DNA from: Actinomycetes bacterium
GTDB lineage: Bacteria > Actinomycetota > Acidimicrobiia > Acidimicrobiales > Acidimicrobiaceae
DNA length: 5,633 nucleotides
Direction of reading: 5' to 3'
NCBI GenBank assembly: GCA_021785315.1
Contig: JAJYFX010000148.1
Location: 1 to 5,633 of the forward strand
Shown piece by piece: positions 1 to 5,394 of this stretch. The notes under the pieces were generated by a model. It did not search any database. It was not told the origin of the DNA and saw nothing but the letters and a program-made list of their open reading frames with translations. Made by a program: the position numbers and the translations under genes. Each line of letters begins with the position of its first letter. The stretch's first letter is position 1.

Positions 1-751
1 CCGTCGAATACGCGCACATGGCCGAGCCCACCCTCGCCCTGCGTATCGCCGCTCGAAATGCAGGCATATAAAGCTCGTGCAGCGCACGACCGGAAACGCT
101 CACATTGTTTTCCGGCGTGTTGCGATACGTCTCCTGATTGTAGGCGTCGAAGTGCTTCACCTGCGCCATCGTTCCCGAGCTCTGAATGCCTCTGATTTCT
201 GCCACCGCAATGTCTGCCGCCAGGGTCGGATCTTCCGACAGACTCTCGAACTCGCGACCCCAGCGCGGATCTCGATCGATATTCACTGTCGGCCCCAGAT
301 CCACGGCCGACCCCTTGGCGGCCTGCTCGGCCCCGATCACCCGTCCATACTCAAACGCGAGCTTCCGCGAAAATGTCGCGGAAACAGCCGTACCCGCCGG
401 TAGGTTGGTGACATCCTTCATCCCGTCCCCGACACCATTCGGGCCATCCTCCAGACCAATCGACGGAATGCACAGCGATGGAATCGCCGGTGTATCGCCC
501 ACGTACGGCTTGGTGCCGTGGCCGGCCACCATGCTGATCTCCTGCGCGACCGTCATCCTTTTCATCAGCATCGCAACCCGTTTCGCTATCGGCAGGTGCG
601 GATTCAGCCACGGACAATCCGCCACCGTGCCTGCAGGCTTTGGAGGTGCTGCAATGGCTGTACCACATCCAGCAATGCAAAGGAACGCGAGCATCATCGT
701 GCAAAGCCCCATTCTGACTTTGTGCCGGTACCTTACGCTTTGAGTTAGCAC
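1..751 (-). CDS. GH3 glycoside hydrolase (beta-glucosidase-like), N-terminal part, cut by left edge
   Basis: Probable exported exo-acting beta-glycosidase; 250 complete codons are in the window. Numbered from a GTG at 751, family signatures appear in order: EDGPNGV (101-107, substrate-binding Asp), RDPRWGREFESLSEDP (161-175), KHFDAYNQE (199-207) and SGRALHELYMPAF (220-232). The nucleophile Asp and everything after it lie off the left edge. The GTG start has GAGAG 7 nt upstream (759-763) and gives a basic n-region (RYRHKVR) before the hydrophobic stretch. The ATG at 710-712 lacks both a Shine-Dalgarno and any basic residue, so it is second choice. The signal contains IAGC, a possible lipobox, so this may be a lipoprotein; ordinary Sec cleavage after AIA is the alternative. 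The gene is downstream of the sulfatase on the same strand, but a 247-base gap with a hairpin suggests its own promoter. It is visibly richer in G+C than the other enzyme genes. The GH3 call is firm; the sugar specificity is unknown. Confidence 0.93.
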   Translation of the reverse strand, partial: MLTQSVRYRHKVRMGLCTMMLAFLCIAGCGTAIAAPPKPAGTVADCPWLNPHLPIAKRVAMLMKRMTVAQEISMVAGHGTKPYVGDTPAIPSLCIPSIGLEDGPNGVGDGMKDVTNLPAGTAVSATFSRKLAFEYGRVIGAEQAAKGSAVDLGPTVNIDRDPRWGREFESLSEDPTLAADIAVAEIRGIQSSGTMAQVKHFDAYNQETYRNTPENNVSVSGRALHELYMPAFRAAIRRARVGSAMCAYST

Positions 752-809
752 ACATGTGCTCTCGTGATCACACTTGGAAGCATGTGTGATGCCACACGGT
801 GCGCATGTG
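747..809. promoter_or_regulatory. Cluster of CATGTG elements and dyads upstream of the left GH3 gene
   Basis: CATGTG occurs three times (753-758, 781-786, 804-809). Two dyads overlap the cluster: AGCACA/TGTGCT with a 2-base centre (747-760), and ATCACAC/GTGTGAT with a 10-base centre (767-773 and 784-790). The first dyad covers the proposed GTG start and the second sits just upstream of it, where a repressor or activator of this gene could bind. No convincing -35/-10 pair is visible on the minus strand in this gap. That a protein binds here is inference from the symmetry and repetition only. Confidence 0.4.
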
Positions 810-998
810 GGGTGCGCCAGACAAACCTGATACCTGTCCATGACTTGAGATCCTCTCCTGAGGGTAACATTTAACGATGGGAATCACGCTTGAGAAAGCC
901 GCGGTCGAAGTTCCCTAAGTGCCGGTAAGCTAAGTCTACTCCCTTGACTCACCGATACCCGTTGGCCAATACCGCTTGCTTCGAGGCGAAGCAAGCGG
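752..998. other. Intergenic gap between sulfatase end and left GH3 start
   Basis: No credible gene is seen here on either strand. The gap holds the CATGTG cluster near the GH3 start and a 13-bp hairpin near the sulfatase stop. One arm (883-893) of an 11-bp inverted repeat also lies here; its partner (999-1009) is in the last codons of the sulfatase. CTAAGT is repeated at 915-920 and 930-935. The remainder is unremarkable. Confidence 0.6.
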
Positions 999-999
999 T
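971..999 (-). terminator. Perfect 13-bp hairpin at the sulfatase stop codon, terminator-like without a T-tract
   Basis: The arms 971-983 (ACCGCTTGCTTCG) and 987-999 pair perfectly around a 3-base loop (984-986). The stem begins inside the TGA stop codon (999-1001) of the sulfatase. On the transcribed minus strand the stem is followed by ATTGGCC, not by a run of T, so it does not meet the usual intrinsic-terminator pattern. It could instead protect the 3' end of the sulfatase message from exonucleases, or pause polymerase before Rho acts. The hairpin itself is certain; its role is inferred from its position. Confidence 0.5.
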
Positions 1000-2675
1000 C
1001 AAGCGTGATCGACAATGTTTGCAACCGATGAATCGATGGATGACTTGAATGTTGGAGTTGGGTAGTAGGGGGGCAGGCCTCGCTGATCTTTGTCAAATGG
1101 GGCAATTCCTGTAGTATTCACATACCAGTGCAGTAAGCGCTGCTGCATCATGTGTTGAATGTCGGCAACTTTCTTGTCGCCATACCGATTGTTCAACTCA
1201 TGGGGATCGTCGGCGTAAATGTACAACTCACTTTGCCCCTGCGGGCGACTGATCAGTTTGTAGTCATGTGTCCGAACCATAGCCGCACGACTGATCGTCT
1301 GTGGATACTTGTCCTGCAGCAGCGATTTGGGATAGTAGAGTTCCTCAGGAGAATTTCCTAACGGCTCAAAACACTGTGGCTCATAGGTGTTGTAACCTCC
1401 CTCACAGAAGCCGGCACGGTCCGGATCACCCTCTCCTCCGTAGATCTGGGGTAGCAGGCTTTGGGAGAAGTGTGTATGCTGCGCTTCTGTTTGAGCCAAG
1501 GCCAGGCAAGTTGCCATCATATCGAATAGCTCGACTACATTTTTCACACGATGGCCTTCCATCGCTCCTGGAACATGTGCAATCAATGGCACGTGTGTCA
1601 GGCTGTCTTCCAGGCCGCTTGGCCACTTCTCAACCAGTCCGTAATCTCCGGCGTAGTCTGCATGGTCAGAGAGTAAAAGTATGGCAGTGTCTTTTGAGTG
1701 ATTGGTTCTTTCGACGGCCTCCAAGATGTGACCCATGAGCCAGTCGCTGTAGCTGACCATGCCGTAGTAGAGCGCACGTACCTGACGGAACGTGCTTTCC
1801 GGGACTTTGTCGAGTCCATAGAGTTTCCGAATTCCATCCACATAACTCGGTCTGTTCGGCAGGCCTATCGGGCGCAGACCGTGAATGTCGGCGGCCTTGT
1901 ACATGTCGTAAAAGCCACTTGGTGCTCCATAGGGAGGGTGTGGAAACGAGAGGGGCAGAAATATGCAGAATGGCCGGTCAGACTCCCGTCTTTCGAGGAT
2001 TCTGATGGCGTTCTGAACATGTTCGTAATCTCCGGTATGATGAGGTTCCCCGCGAGGCTCCGTTATGAAAGTATGGGGGCCGACAATGCCCTGTGCGAAT
2101 GCGCTTTTATGATTGTGAGCCTGGGTTGTATGACTGTGACCTAGACTGATCTTTGGATAGTTCCATTCTGTGACGCTTCCGTAAAAACTTTGAGCAGCCA
2201 ACGCGTCATTTTTGCCGTACCAGAAAACGTCATAGCCAGCGTCTTTGAGGTAGCGGAACAGGTTGGGCTCGTTTGGTCGCAAATAGTAAAAGAGGCTGCG
2301 GTGCCCGTGGACACTTGTGGGCCATCCAGTTAGCATGCTGCAGCGGGAAGCGCCACATACCGGATATTGCACGTTGCAGTTTTCGAACAGCGTACCCATT
2401 TTCGCGAGTTTGTCGAAGTTTGGCGTCTTTGTGATTGAGTTGCCATAGCAGGAAAGCGCATCGGCGCGCATTTCATCCGGCTGGAAAATGATGATGTTCT
2501 GCTTTCTTGAGGGACGCGTTGCTTTTACTGGAGCATCAGAAGGGCTTTCTGGTCGCAAGGTGTCTCCCTGACCATTTGCGCGATCTGCAAAACCGGCTAC
2601 CATTGCAGCCCCGCCTGATGCTAAAAAGTTCCGCCTGCTGAATTGATGGTTAAAGGCTGATTTTCCGTCCGACAT
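999..2675 (-). CDS. Tat-exported Cys-type S1-family sulfatase
   Basis: Hydrolyses a sulfate ester, probably on a sugar, outside the cytoplasm; 558 residues, within the usual range for bacterial S1 sulfatases. The maturation motif is CGASRCSMLTG (from C107): it fits C-x-A-x-R, so C107 should become formylglycine. Other expected parts are QPDEMR (metal-binding D67), SFPHPP (H246), LLLSDHADYAGDYGLVEKW (metal site D337/H338, K350) and a C-terminal MVRTHDYKL...ELYIYADDPHELNN segment. The N-terminus carries SRRNFL (13-18) and an alanine/glycine-rich stretch, a twin-arginine signal; this fits a protein that must mature in the cytoplasm before export. The ATG at 2675 is preferred over the in-frame ATG at 2741 because AAGGAG lies 7 nt upstream and the Tat motif is then near the N-terminus. 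No formylglycine-generating enzyme gene is in the window. It is divergent from the complete GH3 gene. Substrate and S1 subfamily are unknown; a phosphonate/phosphate ester hydrolase of the same fold is less likely. Confidence 0.93.
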   Translation of the reverse strand: MSDGKSAFNHQFSRRNFLASGGAAMVAGFADRANGQGDTLRPESPSDAPVKATRPSRKQNIIIFQPDEMRADALSCYGNSITKTPNFDKLAKMGTLFENCNVQYPVCGASRCSMLTGWPTSVHGHRSLFYYLRPNEPNLFRYLKDAGYDVFWYGKNDALAAQSFYGSVTEWNYPKISLGHSHTTQAHNHKSAFAQGIVGPHTFITEPRGEPHHTGDYEHVQNAIRILERRESDRPFCIFLPLSFPHPPYGAPSGFYDMYKAADIHGLRPIGLPNRPSYVDGIRKLYGLDKVPESTFRQVRALYYGMVSYSDWLMGHILEAVERTNHSKDTAILLLSDHADYAGDYGLVEKWPSGLEDSLTHVPLIAHVPGAMEGHRVKNVVELFDMMATCLALAQTEAQHTHFSQSLLPQIYGGEGDPDRAGFCEGGYNTYEPQCFEPLGNSPEELYYPKSLLQDKYPQTISRAAMVRTHDYKLISRPQGQSELYIYADDPHELNNRYGDKKVADIQHMMQQRLLHWYVNTTGIAPFDKDQRGLPPYYPTPTFKSSIDSSVANIVDHA

Positions 2676-2682
2676 GACGTTG

Positions 2683-2688
2683 CTCCTT
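2683..2688 (-). promoter_or_regulatory. Shine-Dalgarno AAGGAG deciding the sulfatase start
   Basis: On the minus strand AAGGAG is separated by 7 nt from the ATG at 2675-2673. This near-ideal site makes the internal ATG the likely start rather than the longer in-frame one at 2741. Confidence 0.8.
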
Positions 2689-2757
2689 GTTCCTGCGGGT
2701 GCGTACTGCGCCGTTCCTTGATACGGCACGAACCTTATCACGCATTGAAACTAACAC

Positions 2758-2905
2758 GCAAGCCAAGACTAAAGAAGCGTTGTCCGAGGGCGCGTCAGGT
2801 GGGTCCGCTTTCGAACAGAACCGGATTCTTCAATCATTAAGGAAAATGGAGGGGAATAATCCTTCGTGTGTTTCCATCCTGCGATTATGAAAATTGCAAG
2901 CCAAG
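2758..2905 (+). repeat. 10-bp direct repeat GCAAGCCAAG, two copies 138 bases apart
   Basis: Identical copies lie at 2758-2767 and 2896-2905, one towards each divergent gene. The first overlaps the candidate -35 of the sulfatase promoter and is followed immediately by ACT, completing an AGACT. A paired operator for one regulator is possible; chance recurrence of a 10-mer in this span is unlikely but not excluded. Confidence 0.4.
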
Positions 2906-2911
2906 TGCAAT

Positions 2912-2960
2912 AGACTGAACCGTTAGTCTTTACACACGTCAAAGAAGGAGACTAGTCTTT
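2912..2960. promoter_or_regulatory. AGACT/AGTCT elements upstream of the complete GH3 gene
   Basis: AGACT (2912-2916) and AGTCT (2925-2929) face each other across 8 bases. A perfect 10-bp palindrome AGACTAGTCT follows at 2949-2958. TTAGTCTTT (2923-2931) and CTAGTCTTT (2952-2960) are near-identical and 29 bases apart, close to three helical turns. One more AAGACTAAAG lies at 2765-2774, near the sulfatase promoter candidate. This looks like a multi-site operator; the binding protein is unknown. Confidence 0.4.
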
Positions 2961-3053
2961 GGAGGAATGAGCTCGCCTCCCCTCACGCAGCGTTTTGCGC
3001 GACGCTTTTGGCCTAAAGTGTCTCGCATGGCGCTGATAATTCATGAATTATTG

Positions 3054-3058
3054 AAAGG
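3054..3058 (+). promoter_or_regulatory. Shine-Dalgarno AAAGG deciding the GH3 start
   Basis: AAAGG is followed after 7 nt by GTG at 3066-3068, which opens a textbook signal peptide. The upstream in-frame ATG at 2967 has GGAGGA (2961-2966) directly abutting it, which leaves no room for normal ribosome placement. Confidence 0.65.
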
Positions 3059-3065
3059 TTGTCGC

Positions 3066-5297
3066 GTGGATCGTTTTAAGAATCTAAGATCAAGCGCTGG
3101 GCTGGTCAGCGCCCTGTTCATTTTGTTTTGTGGCTTCGCTCATGCTCAGAAAGGGTCCAGGAGCGCTGCATGCGGCCTTGATTTTCAACCGATCTACCTG
3201 CACCGTGATTTGCCAAAGGGAGCGCTTTACGAAAATCAACATGCTTCACCTGAGGCAAGAGCGCGTGACGTCGTTGGTCGTCTCAGTTTTAACGAATTGC
3301 TCGAACTGACAGGTGGCACCCATGCCTTCTTCTTTCCTGGGATCGAGAGGCTTGGGATTCCAGCAGTGTATTTTGATGATGGTCCCGAGGGGGTTCATCA
3401 GAAGACGGTCTGTGGCATTGATATTGAGGAGAGCACAGCCTTTCCGAGTGGCCTGGCGCTTGCGGCAACCTGGGATCGATCCCTCGCATACAAGTACGCG
3501 CGCTCTATTGCTGAAGAAGACAGGTACTGGGGAGTGAACGTGCTACTAGGGCCTGACTTGAACATGTATCGAAATTCCGAGGGCGGCCGCGATTTCGAAT
3601 CGTTTGGGGAGGATCCATATCTCGCGTCAGAGATTGCGGTCTCTTATGTAAAAGGCGTGCAGAGTGCCGGAGTGATCCCGACAATGAAGCAATTCATCGG
3701 TAACGATGAGGAGTTCGATCGGCATGAAGCCAATGTAGAAATCGGTCCACAGGCGCTTCGTGAAATCTATCTCGTACCGTTCCAAAGCGTCATACAGGAG
3801 GACCAGAAGCATGGTGCGCTGGCGGTAATGACGGGGAATAACTTTGTGAATGGCTACCCTGGAGCGGCCGATGTACCTCTTGAAAAAGGTGTTCTGCGGG
3901 ATGAGTACGGCTTCAAGGGAATGATCATGAGCGATTGGGCCAACAGTGAGTTCTGGCCTAATCACCAGTCGCTGGAATTAGAGTCGGGGAACAGCCTGCT
4001 CATGGGGACGAACAAGACATTTTCGGCATTTATTCGTCAAGAGGTGTCAGAACATCCGGGTAAGAAAAAGGTGTTAGCACGCGAGTTGGGCAAAATGGTC
4101 CAGGAAAATCTCTATACCTCATTCAAGAGTGGGGTATACGACAGGCCTTATCGCGACCGGGGTCTCTTGTCCAAATTTGACGAGCATCAATCAGTCGCAC
4201 TCAAGACCGCTGAAGAGGCGATTACGCTACTCAAGAATCAGGACCATATCCTTCCCCTGGTGCCATCACAAGTGCGAAGTATCGCAGTGATTGGAAGCCC
4301 CGAGGCCCTTGCTGATTATCGGGGCAGCGGAAGTGGCGCTGTATTAGGTTACGACCGAGTGGATTTTCTGGCGGGACTCCGCAGCGTGTATGGCCAGAAA
4401 CTTCTCTATGGTAAGGGAGTTGATGACGATTCGATTCGTCATGCAACCGCAGTTCTATATTTCATTGACAAGCCGGCGGGGGAGGGCCACGATGTGCCGT
4501 ATGCTCTTCCTGCGACCGTGAATGCAACCATTTCCCGGCTGTCTTCCCTGAACAAAAATCTTGTTGTCATTTTCTCTGGTGGCAATGGGTTCCCAATGCC
4601 ATGGCTTTCTGATGTGCGTGGCCTGATCTTCGGATACCTGTTGGGCCAAGAAAGCGGAACAGCGATGGCCAATGTCATGAGTGGGGAAGTTGATCCTTCA
4701 GGGAAGCTTCCTTTCACCATCGAGCCTTCCTTCGAACAGAGTCCAGCGTATGGATACAATCGCCTTCCAAACGGTAAGTATTTTTGGGGTGGTATGCAGT
4801 CTGATTCGAGGATGATCTATAAGGAGTTCGGAAGGCTTCCGATTCGATACAACGAAGGCGCTTATATCGGTTATCGCTGGTATGAAAAGAAGGGAATTAA
4901 GCCTCTTTTTGCCTTTGGTTATGGATTGAGCTATACGACATTCAAGTACTCAGGGCTGCACCTGTCGTCCCGGAGCTGTAATCGGTGTCAGAGTGTTTCG
5001 GTTTCATTCCAACTTGCCAACACGGGTCATCTTGCTGGAGCGGAGACTGCGCAGCTGTATGTTCACTTCGTCGACAGCAAAGCAGGGAAATCAGTGAAGT
5101 GGCTGAAGGGTTTCCAGCGGGTTTTTCTGGAACCGGGTGAAAGCCGGCAGGTTTCTCTGACATTACCGATCAAGAGTCTGGCAACATGGGATTCGAAAGA
5201 TCATCAATGGGAAACGCAAGACGGAGAATATGCGATCGAAGTGGGATCGTCCTCGTCGAACATTCTCCTGAAGTCCACCATGAATGTCGAGAAATAA
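3066..5297 (+). CDS. Secreted GH3 glycoside hydrolase (beta-glucosidase/xylosidase-like), complete
   Basis: Predicted exported exo-beta-glycosidase of 743 residues with the common three-part GH3 layout. A Sec signal occupies 1-27 (basic start, hydrophobic core, cleavage after AHA). The N-terminal barrel (about 65-345) shows FDDGPEGV (103-110, binding Asp), GGRDFESFGEDPYL (173-186), KQF (208-210) and MSDW with nucleophile D290. The alpha/beta sandwich (about 375-600) contains GEGHD with E473, the candidate acid/base, and GQESGTAMANVMSGEVDPSGKLP. Then come GYRWYEKKG and FGYGLSYT (about 592-623) and a fibronectin-III-like C-terminal domain (about 630-735) ending normally. The usual KHF is KQF here, a loss of a normally conserved active-site His. 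Starting at the ATG at 2967 would add 33 residues and give 776, but would bury the signal peptide. It is divergent from the sulfatase, suggesting joint use on one glycan. Sugar specificity cannot be told from sequence. Confidence 0.93.
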   Translation: MDRFKNLRSSAGLVSALFILFCGFAHAQKGSRSAACGLDFQPIYLHRDLPKGALYENQHASPEARARDVVGRLSFNELLELTGGTHAFFFPGIERLGIPAVYFDDGPEGVHQKTVCGIDIEESTAFPSGLALAATWDRSLAYKYARSIAEEDRYWGVNVLLGPDLNMYRNSEGGRDFESFGEDPYLASEIAVSYVKGVQSAGVIPTMKQFIGNDEEFDRHEANVEIGPQALREIYLVPFQSVIQEDQKHGALAVMTGNNFVNGYPGAADVPLEKGVLRDEYGFKGMIMSDWANSEFWPNHQSLELESGNSLLMGTNKTFSAFIRQEVSEHPGKKKVLARELGKMVQENLYTSFKSGVYDRPYRDRGLLSKFDEHQSVALKTAEEAITLLKNQDHILPLVPSQVRSIAVIGSPEALADYRGSGSGAVLGYDRVDFLAGLRSVYGQKLLYGKGVDDDSIRHATAVLYFIDKPAGEGHDVPYALPATVNATISRLSSLNKNLVVIFSGGNGFPMPWLSDVRGLIFGYLLGQESGTAMANVMSGEVDPSGKLPFTIEPSFEQSPAYGYNRLPNGKYFWGGMQSDSRMIYKEFGRLPIRYNEGAYIGYRWYEKKGIKPLFAFGYGLSYTTFKYSGLHLSSRSCNRCQSVSVSFQLANTGHLAGAETAQLYVHFVDSKAGKSVKWLKGFQRVFLEPGESRQVSLTLPIKSLATWDSKDHQWETQDGEYAIEVGSSSSNILLKSTMNVEK

Positions 5298-5380
5298 GGA
5301 TGTACGGTAAGCGTCATTTTGAGCTTTCAATTAATGGGATGGTCCGCCGCCTTTGCCCGTTGGGGGTATAAGGGGTGAAC

Positions 5381-5387
5381 GGAGGAG
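5381..5387 (+). promoter_or_regulatory. Strong Shine-Dalgarno GGAGGAG of the transposase
   Basis: GGAGGAG is separated by 7 nt from ATG 5395-5397, close to ideal, and fixes the transposase start. Confidence 0.85.
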
Positions 5388-5394
5388 ATATTCC

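Larger units (their letters stand above)
2676..3065. promoter_or_regulatory. Divergent control region between the sulfatase and the complete GH3 gene
   Basis: This 390-base stretch should hold the promoters of both genes. For the sulfatase, a weak candidate on the minus strand is TTGCGT (2761-2756) and GATAAG (2739-2734), 16 bases apart. It would place transcription start downstream of the ATG at 2741, which agrees with the shorter protein. For GH3, AATAAT (2855-2860) resembles a -10 box but lacks a good -35; TTGCAA (2894-2899) resembles a -35 but lacks a -10. Repeated elements (see separate entries) suggest a shared regulator. No gene is seen in this stretch. Confidence 0.5.

Noticed and set aside
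186..743. Plus-strand open frame of 185 codons, and a minus-strand frame of 134 codons at 351-755
   Set aside because: Both lie over the minus-strand GH3 gene, whose frame carries clear family motifs. Their translations are rich in Arg, Ser and Pro, as expected for shadow frames of a G+C-rich gene.
1698..2144. Plus-strand open frame of 148 codons within the sulfatase gene
   Set aside because: It is antisense to the conserved sulfatase core, has no recognisable motif and lacks a ribosome binding site that would argue for it.
2687..2890. Plus-strand open frame of 67 codons in the divergent region
   Set aside because: It has no Shine-Dalgarno at its start and no recognisable protein features, and it spans the likely promoters and repeats. 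It is better explained as non-coding.
3627..3965. Minus-strand open frame of 112 codons inside the complete GH3 gene
   Set aside because: It is antisense to the catalytic barrel, including the nucleophile region, and has no recognisable motif.
2382..4739. TTCGAACAG occurring at 2382-2390, 2810-2818 and 4731-4739
   Set aside because: Two of the copies are inside coding sequence and encode unrelated, ordinary residues. The spacing is irregular, so coincidence is the simplest explanation.
5308..5327. Possible terminator after the GH3 gene (AAGC/GCTT with an inner TCA/TGA)
   Set aside because: The stem is short, bulged and A+T-rich, with no T-tract after it. It is too weak to call.
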